A stretch of 64,000 bases of DNA from Quillaja saponaria (Eukaryota; Streptophyta; Magnoliopsida; Fabales; Quillajaceae): the NCBI GenBank assembly GCA_029379385.1, contig CM055614.1:17341994-17405993 (forward strand), given 5' to 3'. Under the pieces are notes generated by a model. It was given only the letters and a program-made list of their open reading frames with translations. It was not told the origin of the DNA and searched no databases. How positions within the stretch are numbered: the stretch's first letter is position 1; every line of letters starts with the position of its first letter. Shown one piece after another: positions 9,743-22,052 of this stretch. The translations under genes and the position numbers were made by a program.

Positions 9743-12559
9743 ATATATCCTGTAAATGTGATTTTCAGTGTGTGAGTTTATAACGATCAATTTTTACTCT
9801 TAAAACTCTATTGTATCCATTAATTGCTCATGAGTGTAATTTTGAGAAAATCACGATGAAAGTTCCATACTTTGTATTTCTGATAAAATTGCATGGTGTG
9901 TGATTGGCGATAATTATGGAATGTGGTATTGGACTGGTTGGTGTGAACCGATGTAGGCGGTTGGACAGCTGAATAGCCAGTGTGTGATTAGGCTTGTGTT
10001 GCTGAAGCACCCATGCATGGAAGATTTGGTTGTGATCTGACCTCTTGTCTGAGGGTACCTAGACTTGTAGTGGATTGAACCCCTAGAGTACTCAGTAGCC
10101 CTAATCCAGCTGGGGATATTTCCTGATAGGCTAGTCCAACCCATGGATAGTCCATAGCATTCATAATTGAGTTACATGCATGCACTGCATCTATCTGATT
10201 TTATAAAACAGAGCATATATTTCAATTTTTAAAATTTATGTGTATATATTTGTTGAGATTTCTGTCTCATTATTTTAAACTGATGTCTCAGACTGATTTA
10301 TAGATAAAGATGTTGCAATACTTAAGTGGTAGTGTTATATGGTGGTCTCACATGCAGCAGTTTGGACTCGCAGTTCATAAACAACATGATTTCCTCATGG
10401 GAGAGTATGTTTATACTGATCGCATAATTAAGGATTTTTTAATAGGTGATGTGGTTGAAGTACCATGTCAGTAGGGACCAAGTAGGGTGGTGGTGTAGTT
10501 ATTGAGGAGATTGTTGAGAAGGTGCCAGGTGGGGGGAGCAAATGGTGGAGGAGGTTATAGAGAAGGTACAGGCTTTGGATATGCTAATGATAAAGTTGAA
10601 GGTGGAGCCTGTTTGGTTGTCAGATATAGTTAAGGATGATCAGGGTATCATCGAGAAGGATCCATTATGGTATGACTACTCATTGCACAACAAGATAATC
10701 GGTCCAGAGGTTGACATGGTAGACTGAGCTTCTATGAGTATTTTTTTAGCATGAGCCTTGTATGAGACAATGATTACATATCTTTTGTCAGGTCTTATGA
10801 TAAACCTAAAGGAGCTGTTAGGGTATTATTTTGTTATATTGGAATGCCGGGCTACATAGTGGAGTGGGTTGTATGATCATTTAGCTAATGTGTTCCTGAT
10901 CTTTTACTCCTGACTTGTTATTTAATGATGTTGTAATACAACAAATTTAACTTTGATGTATATATATAGATATGTTGATATTGCATATCCAGGTGTTGTT
11001 ATTAGTTGATCACGAGGATAGTTATGGCCATTAGGTATTGAAAATTTGGCGAGTCCTTTATTCAAGTGGGTTCTCCTTTTATTGATATTTAGTTTATGTT
11101 GTTTTGTATTAGTGAATTATATTGTTCAGTCCATAACATATTTACTAATGAAGAGACATTGGAAAGAGTTGTGATGTTCATGTATATTATTTGATAATCA
11201 AGGCATTGGATGTATATTTTTATCTTATTACTATACAGGGGTGTTACAAATAACCCTTTCTCTTCACTTATAGTGATGGTAAAGAAAAATGATGGTACAT
11301 GGAGGATGTGTATTGATATTAGGCAATTAAATGAATTGACTATTAAAAACAAGTTTCCTATACATGTCATTGAAGAATTGTTAGATGAATTGCATAGGGG
11401 CAGTGATGTTTACTAAGCTAGATTTGAGAGCAGGATATCATCAGATCAAGATGGCTGAAAAGGACATTTTTAAAATAGTATTTAGGACTCATTTAGGGCA
11501 TTATGAGTATTTGGTTATGCCTTTTGGGTAGACCAATGCCCCTTCTACCTTCCAGAGGTGTTTAGACCCTATGTGAGGAAGTTTGTATTGGTTTTTATTG
11601 ATGACATTTTAATATACATCAGTAGTTTGGAGGTGCATATTCAGCATCTCACTATTGCCTTTGAGGAGTTGAGAAGGCATACCTTGTTTGTGAAATGGAG
11701 AAAATGTTCCTTTGCTATAGAAAAGGTGGAATATTTAGGCCATGTAATTTCAGGTGAAGGGGTGGTGTTGACAGAAAGAAAATTGAAAGCATGTTAGGAT
11801 TGACCTACACCTAAAACTGTTAAGGCTTTAAGAGGATTTTTGGGCCTAACAGGGTATTACAAAAAAGTTTATTCAAGGATATGAACTGATAAGTATACCA
11901 TTGATAAAGCTGCTTAAGAAGGATGTTTTTAGTTAGTCATGAGAAGTTGATATTGCTTTTGACAAGTTAAAACAGGCCATGACTCAAGCACCTGTTCTAG
12001 CTTTGCTAGATTTTTCTTTGATGTTTGTTATAGATATAGATGCCTGTGGGGTTGGAATGGAGGCTATGCTTATGCAGCAAGGTAGACCTATTGCTTTGCT
12101 CGGTAAAGTTTTGTCTGGAACACATTTAGCTCTGTTAACCAATGAAAAAGAAATGTTAAGAATAATCTATGCAGAAGGAAGTGGAGTTGTTATTTACTTG
12201 GTAAACACTTTCAAATTAGGATAGATCATCGGAGTTTTAAGGTATCAGCTAGACCAAAGGTTGACCACTTTTGCTCAACAAGATTTCTGACTAAAATGAT
12301 GGGTTTTGACTATGAGAGTTGTTACAAAAGGGGCAGTACTAACAAGGTGGCAGATGCTTTATCAAGAAAGGATGAACCTGAGTTGAACATGTTGTAACTA
12401 CATTAACTCTCTCAGTCTGAGTTAGTGTCCAAAATCAAATTTCTTCGAATCAGGATGTTAGGTTGCAGGAAGATTATTCAGGAAGTACAATAACATCCAA
12501 TCAAGCACAAACACTATACTTAGGAGTGAGGTCTATTGAAGAGGAAAAATAAGTTGGTG

Positions 12560-13830
12560 GTTGATCAAGATTTACAATTGCAGATTCTGTAGTATTTTTC
12601 ATAGCTGTCTAACTGAGGGTCATTCTGGGGTTGACCAAACTCTGAAAAGAATGACTGCTGCACTCTTTTGGAAGGGCTTAAAAGCTGATGTCAAAGCTTT
12701 GTTAGGTCTTGTGGTATTTGTTAGCAAGCAAGGTATAATATTTTTGCTGTGTATAGGCTACTTCAACCTTTGTCTATTGTAGGCAAAATTTGGACTGACG
12801 TAGCCATGGTTTTTATTGAAGGCCTTCCTAAGTCAGAAGGTAAAGAGGTCATTTTAGTGGTTGTTGATAGGTTGAGCAAGTATGCTCCTTTCCTGGCTTT
12901 GACATATACATTTATTGTAGTAATAATGGCAAAGGTCTTCAGGGATTCAATTTTCAAATTACATGGCTACACCTAGCTCTATTGTCTCTGATAGAAATAA
13001 GATTTTCTTGCGTAATTTATGAGAAGAACTCATAAAGTGACAAGGTATTCAGTTAAGGTTCTCTACAATATAGCATCCTCGAATTGATGGTCAAAGTGAA
13101 GTTTTGAACAATTGCCTTGAAACTTATCTAAGGTATATGACTGGGGAGAGACTAAAGGATTAGGTTAAGTGGTTACCTTTAGCTGAGTACTGGTATAACA
13201 CCACATATCATTATGTCATTAAAACCACTCCTTACCAAGAAGTGTATGGCTAAACTCCACCAATCCATGTTGCTTATTTGGTTGGGGATTATGTGGTGAA
13301 AGTAATAGATAGGAGTTGGGCAGCTAGAGAGGACAAATTGAGGTTGTTGAAGTTTCATTTATCCAAGGCTCAAACAAGGATGAAGGCCTTTATTGATAGT
13401 CATTGTACTAACTAGGATTTTTAGGTAGGAGACCATGTCTATCTCAAGTTTCAACCTTATAGGCAATCTATTGTTGTTACCAGGGTAAATGTGAAGCTGA
13501 GTTATGGGTTTTTTAGGGCTTATTGATTGTCAGAAGGGTGGGTGCTATGGCTTATTAGTTACAGTTGCCCTTACATGCCAAGATTCACCATTCTTCCATG
13601 TTTCTTAATTGAAGACTACAATTGGGGAATGTTAAGTTTATTTCTCCTTGCCTGGTTGTGATGAGGGTGGTTTACTCAGGTTAGAGCCTATAGCAATTTT
13701 GGATAGAAGGACCATTTGGCATGGTCATCGACCTGTTACTCAGGTGCTTGTCAAATGGTCTACTACTTTTCTAGAGGGCTCTACTTGGAAAGATTGGATC
13801 AGTTTGTAGTAAAGGTTTCCAGTATTTCAC
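12560..13830 (+). pseudogene. Integrase and chromodomain remnant of G1
   Basis: Shows GHSGVDQTLKRM (zinc-binding part), then a catalytic core beginning IWTDVAMVFIEGLPKSEGK with VVVDRLSKYAPF, later HPRIDGQSEVLN-like and WLPLAEYWYN-like segments in mixed frames. Near 13740-13805 the frame reads VLVKWSTTFLEGSTWKDW, a chromodomain-like tail that places G1 among the chromoviruses. Multiple stops. Confidence 0.87.
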
Positions 13831-13864
13831 CCATAAGGACAAGTGTTTGTTTAAGGGGGGTATT

Positions 13865-14220
13865 TGTTGTATACCCAGAACTATCACCCTAGAAACGACA
13901 TCGTTTGAGGATGAGAAAGTTATCTTTCTTTTCTTTTCTTATTTTACACTTCACACACAACGACACTGTTTGCTTTCTTTTTTGTTTCCAACTAGCCGTT
14001 AGCTAACTATTGGGGTAGTTAAGTCTGTTAGCTTGAATTAGGGAGAGGCTATTAGAATGTATTGGAGCTGACAATTGTTGGTTGTAAATATAAGCTTGGA
14101 TTCAGAGTTGGGGATAGATGAATGAGAATTAATAGCTTTAAACATGAATTTCTCTCTAGCTTCTTCGTATTTTTAGTTTGTTTCCCGAGAAATTACAATT
14201 TCTATTTTTGAATCTTAGCA
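13865..14220 (+). repeat. 3' LTR of chromovirus G1
   Basis: Partner of 5284-5654. Preceded by the polypurine tract AAGGGGGG and TATT, begins TGTTGTATACCC, ends TCTTAGCA, and is followed by AAACA. Confidence 0.93.
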
Positions 14221-14865
14221 AAACATAGCCTAAGTGGATAGTATAAATCTGGATATTTTATTTTAAGGGTTAAATCGTAAATTACTATATCTTTTAAGAA
14301 ATTTGGGTAGGTAAGTGGTTATGTAATACAAAAATTATTCAATATCACGTTAACAATCATAAATTAACTATAACACAAAATACTTTTTTCATGTAATATT
14401 TAAATATTTTTATATATGAATCACTATTTTAAAAAAAATAAAATATATTAATAGTATTTGTTTATCAAAATATAAAATGAATCAAGTATTTTTACTAAAA
14501 GTATAATATCAAGCTTAATAAATGAATAGTTACTTGAGTTTAACTTAGATATTAAGATTAGATGCATGCAATTTAGTATATATATATATATAAACTTGAA
14601 TAAGATCGTAAAAAAAATAAAAAAAAAATAAAAAAATAAAGAATTTGATACCACATTCTAACTTCTTAAATAATAAGTATTACATAAAATAATACAAAAT
14701 AAAATAAAAAATATAATACTACATCTGAACATATTAAATAATTAGGTGTCAAATAAGTATTATATTTACTATAGTTCAAAATGATTTTACCATATACTGT
14801 TTTTATTTTATTTAGTTTTTCAATCAATTTTAACATATAAAAATCACAAGAAAATTTATATTTTA

Positions 14866-15178
14866 CATTAAATTTTGTAGAGGTCAAACTGATTAAAGTA
14901 TAATTTTTTATTTAAAGTCAAAATAAAAATTTTGCAAAAACTTTTTGGGATAAAAATAATATAAATGTAAACTTTTAAAGTCAAAAATAAAATTTCCCAA
15001 AATTAGAACACACTAATAAAAGATATTAAATTTTGGAGGGATCAAAATGATTAAATTAAAACCTTTAAGAGTCAAAATATAATTTGTCAAAAATTTTGTA
15101 GTGGACAAAATAATAAAAGTATAAACTTTTAAAGGCTAAAAATAGATTTCTCAAAAATCATGTAGGGGCCACAGCCTT
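14866..15178. repeat. Degenerate ~65 bp tandem repeat
   Basis: About four to five worn units beginning AAATTTTGTAGRGG..., containing ATTAAAGTATAAACTTTTAAAG and TCAAAA(A)TA, starting near 14869, 14938, 15030, 15091 and 15158. Confidence 0.6.
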
Positions 15179-15410
15179 TACAGATCCCCACCTAGTTTCT
15201 CCACTGTATCTAGATATCATTTTCTTGCACATAGATAAGTGCATTAAAATTAGTGATAGATTTCTTATAAGTAATTGATAAGTAATTGATAAGTGTGATA
15301 ACTTTAGAAATAATTTTATCTTTCATTTTGAATGAATTTATCACTAACTCATGAATTTATTTATGTATAAAAAGATTGTGTGCATGTAACATTATTGTTG
15401 AATTAATTAA

Positions 15411-15552
15411 TTTGGGGAAACCACTACCTTTTATGTTAAACTTTTTCTTGCTTTCTATCTAACTTTATTCTAATGAAAATCAATTTGGGGGAACCATTAC
15501 CTTTTATGTTGAACTTTTTCTTTATTTTCAACCTAACTTCATTCTAATACAT
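15411..15552. repeat. Two-copy ~73 bp tandem repeat
   Basis: The unit TTTGGGGRAACCAYTACC followed by TTTTATGTT occurs at about 15411 and 15484, with matching continuation (AACTTTTTC, CTAACTT, ATTCTAAT). Confidence 0.75.
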
Positions 15553-16244
15553 TTCAGCTATCACTTTATAAAGGGTATGCATACTTGAATATATTGAGAA
15601 CAATGAAACATCACAAACCTAATTTATGAAATACCACCTTTTAGTTATCATATTTTCAAAAAGAAAAGAAGTTTCACAACTAATTTTTAGGAATGATCAT
15701 CTTATAAAAGAATATGATTGTACCGCATTATACAAATCCAATCACGATATAACAAGTGTCATTGTTAAGGAATAATAGTCCAATCCAAACTATAAATGAC
15801 ATCATCAATATTTCTTACTATCTCACAATTAGATTATAATTATTGTAATGGAATCCATAGATGACTCTTACATATAGTAACACATGGCACAACTTAGTTA
15901 GCAACTATATTCTAGAGATAAAATCCCCAAAAGTAAATCAAGTTGTTATCTGTAACTCATTATCTTTTAATAGCTTTACAGCTTATTCTATATAATATAT
16001 TGACTTGATCGTCAAAGTTTTTTCATGTTCAAAGGATCGTGTTGGCCTAGTTAGGAATATTAGAGGGGGTGAATAGTTTGATCTCTTAAAATGCTATGTT
16101 ATAAAAGCTTTTTCTTTGTAAATGATTTAGTTAAATTTGAATGCAACATAAAGTTCAAAGCAATAAACAAAGTAAAATAGAGATAATTTTTTTAGTGGTA
16201 CATCAGAAATCCTTGATTAGTCCACTTCTCAAGATTAATTAAGA

Positions 16245-16594
16245 TTTTTAAAATATCATCGATTCAAGCTGCTTGATGTTCTTGGCAATTCGACAACAAA
16301 ATCCATCAACACACTTTCCCATTTCCATTATGGAAAATCTAACAAACGTAATAACCCCTAAGTTTTTGATGCTCGACCTTCACTCTCTGACAAGTCAAGC
16401 ATCTCAAACATTCTCTGTTATATCATGCTTCATTTCGTTCCACCAAAACAACTTTCTTAAACTTTTATACATCTTGGTAGCTCCAGAATGAATCATATAT
16501 CTACTCTTATGTGCCTTGTCCAAAATTAGTTGTCAAATACCAACATCCGCAGGTACACACAGTTGACCATCAAATACATTGTTGTTGTTGATTT
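16245..16594 (-). pseudogene. Integrase fragment of minus-strand chromovirus G2
   Basis: The minus strand, in mixed frames, reads VFDGQLCVPADVG, ILDKAHKSRYMIHSGATKMYKSLRKLFWWNEMKHDI, RCLTCQRVKVEHQKL and MDFVVELPRTSSSLNR. This is the integrase zinc-binding domain and the start of the catalytic core of a Tekay/Del-like Ty3/gypsy element. It continues directly from the RNase H region that stops at about 31805, on the far side of the Athila insertion. Truncated at about 16245. Confidence 0.85.
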
Positions 16595-18076
16595 TGATAA
16601 TGTATCATTTTAACAAGTAATATAAAGTAAATCAAGTATCGTTCCCCTAAGGAATCAAGTCTAACAATGATAAGTACTAAAATTAACTCATCCTAACTTC
16701 ATACTGACAATTGTAAACTTTAAGATTATTGATTAAATTAACTAAAATAATTAACTTAAGAATGTATGGAGATGAACGTAGGATCACAATTTCCCTCACA
16801 CTTCACTTGACTTGCCTTTATCCTATCATGCTTAGCTATGGTACCATGTTATTAACCTAGGGTTCTAAGTCAGTTATAAGTATCTTTCGAGTTACCTATA
16901 ATTTATACCTTACTTAACCAATTTACTCTATATCTCATACTAAGCGAGATTCATTAAGACTAGACCTAAATAGGCTACACAAGGTTTTTATAAGTATATG
17001 TCTATCTTATATACGAATCAAATTCAAACAACTAGGTGACTGAATTCAAACAAGTGCTATATAACTCAAGGCTAAACCTAGATTTTATTTGTCAAGGTTC
17101 CTTTAAGTTACTAAGTCAATATAATTGGTGATCAAGAAATTAAAGGCATTAAGTATAGAATGAAATAAATAACATAAATACCAAATCCTAAGCAATCCAT
17201 AGACAAGTTTAAGTCAAGCTACATGTGAGTTCCATTGTAATCCTAGAAAAGGAATTAGTTTATACTGCTTAGTGTAAACATGACTATATTTGAACAAAAC
17301 ATTAAGAACATACAAAGAAACTAAAAGAAAGGAAGAATAAGAGAAAACTATGAAAGTTATAGTCTTCAAGCTTTGAATATCCATGATCTTTGCACTCTAG
17401 ATCAGCTCTATATCTCCAAAATTTCTTTTCTCTATTGTGTGTGTTGAATCCCAATCCTTTCCTCTCTTATATTCTTTAAAATCATGAGTTTAAGTCTAAT
17501 TAGAAGTGAATTTCTTGGGCCTGTATACTAGCCACACTTTTCTAGTGCCACAACACTGAAATCAAACAAAAATCAAAGGATGGATTGATGTTGGGAGCTA
17601 CGGCTGCAAGGTTTTGGCACTTGGCGCTAGCCCAAACGCCATAGGGCCAACTTCTTGGTGCCATGACACCCTACCTTGATGCCTCAATTAATTCAACCTG
17701 AGGCTATAGGCACCATGGCACCAGAATTCCAACATAGTGGCCCTAGACAAGCTTAAGTCATTCTAGTGCTGTAGCCTCATTTTTCTATGAACTAGGCGCC
17801 CGACGAGATGAAATCTTATTTCCTTTGTAATTAGTCTTCAAAAAGGATTCCTTGAAGCATTGTATCTTTAAACACATAAAAAAAGTCAATTATGAGTCAA
17901 ACTCTTATTTAAAAGCTAAATCCGAAGCAACAACAACTAAAACTTCACATCTTAATGCAATATGAATTAAACTAAGAGCTAAGCTAAAACTAGACAATTT
18001 GTAAAGCAGAGCTCAAGAACATAGATAAAGTGAACTAACAAAGTGCTGTAAAATAAGTTGTTTCGTGAGCATATCA
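16595..18076 (-). repeat. 3' LTR of Athila A1
   Basis: About 1.48 kb. Aligns with 27101-28203 and 31468-31799 (shared words AACAAGTAAT, TATCGTTCCC, CTAGGGTTCTAAGTC, TCAAGCTACATGTGAG, TCATTCTAGTGCT). The minus strand starts TGATATGCTC. The exact low-coordinate end is 16595 or 16601. It contains the GC-richer CACCATGGCACC-type words typical of these LTRs. Confidence 0.88.
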
Positions 18077-19440
18077 CACCTCCAAACTTAAGGTTTTCCT
18101 AGTCTTTAAGCAAAAGAGTAAAATAAACAACATGGTTGAAGATGCATTATACTAAAACAACGATATCCCCATAATATCCTTAGAAGTTTCATAGAATCCT
18201 AACCCAAAGTCAACCTAAAGGTATCATTCAAATTCATGTTCAACTTAAGAGCAGACATCATTTTCAAATGAACTTCTAGTGTGTGTGTGAATATGATCTC
18301 TTTACCTAGAGTTGCATGCAACACGAATAAGTTTATGGCTATTTAAAATCCCGCTTATCAATCAAATCTTATAAGTTTACTTTCATTCCTCTTTCCACTA
18401 ATATACACTAACACTAAGCCAAAAAGCAATAGGTCTTTTAAAGCTTGTAACATAGGCTCGGGTAATGGTATGATAAAGAAAATTTAAAAGCCATAAGTTA
18501 ACCAAAGCACCTAAATAACTCTAGACCTTTGGAGAGCTTTTACACATCCTAAGTACTTCCATTTTGACTTGTTCTTTTATTTTTCTCCACTTCAAAAAAA
18601 AAAAAAAATTTCTTTTCCTTCTTTCGCATGTATTTTTACCCATTTGTCACACCCCTATCTTTTGTATTTTTGATGTGAATAGTAGGGTGATTATAAGGCA
18701 CAATCATTGATACTCTTGTTTCCTTTTTTTTTTTTTAACAAATTCACATTTTCTCCTTTACTTAGCATATCTTAATGTTTATCTAGAATGATCAAATGCT
18801 TAGGAGTAAAGGTTCAAAATAGAATTAAAAATAAACGGTGTGAGAAATAATGTGGGTGACCAAGAAAATGCTTAATAGACTCAATGGGGTATACTAAGGA
18901 TAAAAAATAAACAAGGTTAGCTAGAAAGGCTCAAACAGTCCAAAGGTGGCCTAAATTCTATCCTTACCTTATCTTTGTCTAAGATTTTACCTCAAGAGGG
19001 AATCAAGCAAATTCTAGTATTCTAAAACAAACATGGACTTGCTAAATATAAACTGTCTCTAAGTAAACAACACAATCCCAAGAAAAAGGTCAAGTGTATA
19101 ATGAATGTAAGAAATCATATTCTACAGTGCTTACTAACTTAAGAAGTTAAACAAAAATGTCAAGATTGTATAATAACCAATTTCTTATCATAGAATGGGG
19201 GAATTTCATCATAAAGGTATAATAACATCTCAACCAAGCTAAACAAACTAAAACAACTAAACAATCCAAGTACGTGACAACATAATCCCCTCATAAGCAT
19301 AAATCACACCATCCATAAAACACCCCCTAACTTAAACATGACATTGTCCTTAATGGATGAAAATAAAAGACAAAATAAAGTAAGAAAAAGAAATTCCTCT
19401 AACATGCAAAGTAAGGTGGAAGGCGCCCAATCTTCTTCTT
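18077..19440 (-). other. 3' non-coding region of Athila A1
   Basis: Between the env-like ORF and the 3' LTR. No coding region seen. Contains poly(A)/poly(T) runs near 18595 and 18725. The polypurine tract lies at its left edge (minus strand TTTGGAGGTG directly before the LTR). Confidence 0.6.
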
Positions 19441-20383
19441 CTTTGTCTTCCTACATGCTATCAAAGAAGGGTTGGTCCGGGAATGTCAAGTAGGTAGTCA
19501 TGTCAATGCCTATATGTTTAGTACACACACACTGCATTTGTGCCATAGTGTTAGGAAACTTTGTTGGTGCTCTTAGAGTCTCTCTACTTGTTCCATTATT
19601 GAGTCAAAGTCATTGGTCAAGATAGCCAGGCTTTGGAAGGCTGAGATGGTTGTGGTGCGGAAGAAGAGCCACCTCTGAGCACAAACACATAACATAGTGA
19701 TTAAACACAGAAACCAAAGGCCTTCCTTAGTGTTGATGCCAGCACATTTGATGATATTGGTAAATATGAGGCTGCTAATGTCTATGCTCTTGCGAGTAAG
19801 GATGATATGCAATAGAATAGCCTTGTCTTTAGTGAAATTGCTAAGATGTGTACAAGGCAGTATATTATTAGAGAGAAATAGTTGTCATTCTTTTTCATAT
19901 CTGCTTATTGCATTGGCTTGGAAGATAATAGGCTCGCCTTCAGATAGCTTCCAAGTGGTCCTACCTTTCTATAAAAATGCTATGACCTCATCCAAATTTG
20001 CTTCACCTTCCACAAGTGGGGTAAACTCATCATCTTCAATATCCAATGTACTAAAGACTTTATTGATTGTGTGGCTGTCAAAAGTAATTTGTTGCCTATG
20101 AACAAATACCTTGCCATGCTTATGTTTAGGAGCATTAGCATAGAATTCCCTCACCAAATGAACTATCACAGATCGAGGTGGAGCACAAAATTGCTTCCAA
20201 CGACTGGTTTGAATAATATTATAAATCCTTTTTACAAAAATGTGGGATCAATTCAAAGCCTCTCTTAACTATGATGTTATGATTTGCAAAAGTGTGGGCA
20301 TGGCAACCTTGATCTTCTTCAAAAATAAACTTTGATTGATCATAAGTAGTACTAGATCCACCCCTTGATCTCTTTGGAGCCAT
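19440..20383 (-). pseudogene. Athila env-like / 'plant transposon protein' ORF, frameshifted
   Basis: The start MAPKRSRGGSSTTYDQSKF is at 20383. After a shift the frame reads IVHLVREFYANAPKHKHGKVFV and ITFDSHTINKVF (19969-20169), hallmarks of the extra 3' ORF of Athila elements, then DISSLIFTNIIKCAGI...LITMLC (19573-19812). Shifts separate the pieces, so no full product can be made. The role of this ORF is unproven in the family. Confidence 0.82.
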
Positions 20384-21950
20384 AACTATACTTTCAACTC
20401 AATAAGATAAGATAGAATATATATATATATATCCAACAAGCCCAACAATATATCAATACCATAATCCACAAACTTGAATAGCAATATCAATAGCAAAGTC
20501 AATCAATTTCAAACATTTCAAGCCTCCAAAATTCACAAGATCAAGAACCCCCAACTTGCACAAGATCACAAACCCTAAATTTAAACCTAATCAACCTAAT
20601 TTCGAGTATGGCAAAATGTGCCTAACAAATCAACCACCAAAGGTTTAATTCAATGTTAAATAATAACTCTAAGCAATAGCTCAAATCAACACAAGATCAA
20701 GAATTTTGGTTCTCCTTACTCGAAAATATGGAAAAACCTTTAAGAGAAGATAACTTACTTTACGAAGGTAGAGCCACCTAGAGCTTGAAAAAAGGAGTAG
20801 CCATGGATACCATACTTAGAGCTTTGAAGAAGATAAGCACTCAAGGGCTGGATAAAGTAAATGGGTATTTGATTTTTGAATAGGGAAGATGATTTTAGGA
20901 AGGTACAGAGAGTTTAGAAGTGTGGATGGCTTGAAAAAAAATGGAATTTTGGGCTGTATAAAAAAAAACCCTGCCGACGGCGCTGTAAAGCTAGCTCCAT
21001 GGCTTCAGAAACCTGGAGCCGTGGTACTGGAAAGCTTGTGATGTGGCACCATTTAACTCTATCTTGTGCAGCCCCGTGGCACCTAAAAAAGGGTGTTGTG
21101 ATGCCCAATGCTCTTGTTTTAACCTTTTTTTAACTGTATTTTGATGTTTATGTTAAACCTACAAGACAAATCAAAGAAATTTAATTAACTTACTCTAAAC
21201 AAGGTTCTCAAAACTTAAAAACTTAAGAGAAAGAGTTTAGAAAGATTAGGAAAGTTATGAGGTCTGAAAATCATATTTAAAAACTGAAATCTTGACATTG
21301 CGCCACGGCATGAATCAATGGGCGCCGTGGTGCAATGCCCTAAAATTCAAAAATTTTAAAACATAAGATATTATGCCGCGTTATGAATAACGTGGCACTG
21401 TGGCTCGATGCTCTCAAGTTCAAACCCATAATTTCATGAAAGTTGATGTTGCAGCTCAAAAGAAGTATTGCTAAGGCATATTGCTCTCTATTTGAATGGT
21501 ATTTTCCATTGAAATTAAGATATTATGGCACGAGTGTAGTGAAGCCATGGCAAAAAGCTCTCTAAGTACTTACCTGGATTTGGGAATTATTGAGTCGTAG
21601 CATAAAAGTCTTAAACTCGGGTGTGAAGCTTTCGAGTTGTTTTTGGTGATCCTTAGATTTATTGTGTCGTAGCTTGAATTATTAGGGCACTGCAGCATGT
21701 ATGCTTCTTACTGTGATTGTTCTCTTATTAACCTTATAGAGAAGAGATAAGGCTAAGTATATAGTAAAAATTAATAAAACAAAAAGAAAAACAAAGAAAA
21801 GGATTTAGAAACTTGGGTTGCTTCCCAAAAAGCACTTGGTTTAACGTCCTCAGCTTGACTTAGTTTTGCTCAAGTGGAAAATAAAGGTAGATGTTGATCT
21901 TGAGTTGTCTTCCCTTCCACATGTTATAAACCTTGTCTTAGTACTCTTGA
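20384..21950 (-). other. Athila region between pol and env-like ORF
   Basis: At 21790-21960 the minus strand encodes the typical end-of-pol segment (a GAGGACGTTAAACCAAG word then GGAAGCAACCCAAG). The rest is non-coding and unusually rich in GTGGCACC, GCCGTGG and similar words (20965-21420), resembling the GC-rich parts of Athila LTRs. RT, RNase H and integrase, expected just upstream on the minus strand, are absent. Confidence 0.65.
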
Positions 21951-22052
21951 ACCTTTGCTAAATATACGCACTGGTTATGATATGGTCCTTAGTATAGTCT
22001 TCTTAAGCAATAGTGGCTCTACAAATTTGATTCCCCTTAGTATATGCTCTTA

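Larger units (their letters stand above)
7700..11248 (+). mobile_element. Solo LTR (3.55 kb) nested in G1 reverse transcriptase
   Basis: Begins AGTAACACCC (first base probably mutated from T) and ends GGGTGTTACA, the inverted TGTAACACCC ends of a long-LTR Ty3/gypsy family. AATAA occurs directly before (7695-7699) and after (11249-11253). Removing the element plus one copy restores RT codons across the junction. No internal gag/pol is present, so it is a solo LTR left by LTR-LTR recombination. It carries two (AT)n microsatellites. Short open frames inside (e.g. 10542-10727) are not recognisable as genes. Confidence 0.9.
7530..12400 (+). pseudogene. Reverse transcriptase-RNase H of G1, split by a solo LTR
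   Basis: RT begins at 7530-7699, ending MLKSGIITVS, and resumes at 11249 with NNPFSSLIVMVKKNDGTWRMC in the same frame once the insert and one target copy are removed. Conserved boxes follow: [13 protein letters not shown], the catalytic FIDDILIY (about 11590-11615), EYLGHVISGEGV and ALRGFLGLTGYY. RNase H motifs occur at 11979-12224 and the domain ends ADALSRKD near 12370. The FIDD catalytic pair is intact but stops and shifts kill the frame. Confidence 0.9.
5284..14220 (+). mobile_element. Ty3/gypsy chromovirus (G1), full-length but decayed, with nested solo LTR
   Basis: LTRs at 5284-5654 and 13865-14220 both start TGTT and end CA. Flanking AAGCA (5279-5283) and AAACA (14221-14225) form a worn 5 bp target duplication. 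A tRNA-iMet-type primer binding site follows the left LTR and a purine tract (AAGGGGGG) ends four bases before the right LTR. The interior keeps the gag, protease, RT, RNase H, integrase and chromodomain order, all broken by stops and frameshifts. Without the 3.55 kb nested insertion the element is about 5.4 kb. The divergence between the LTRs visible by eye indicates an old insertion. Confidence 0.95.
14226..16244. other. Non-coding repetitive DNA between two chromoviruses
   Basis: No coding region supported. Extremely AT-rich. It contains two local tandem repeats (separate entries). At 16037-16250 there is a segment with the word AGAGGGGGTGAATAG that abuts the truncated integrase of chromovirus G2 and is probably the end of another, unidentified repeat. 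Confidence 0.5.

Noticed and set aside
10061..10075. CTTGTAGTG as the missing CACTA end
   Set aside because: Lies within the solo LTR at 7700-11248, 25 kb on the wrong side, without the TTTT context or subterminal repeats.
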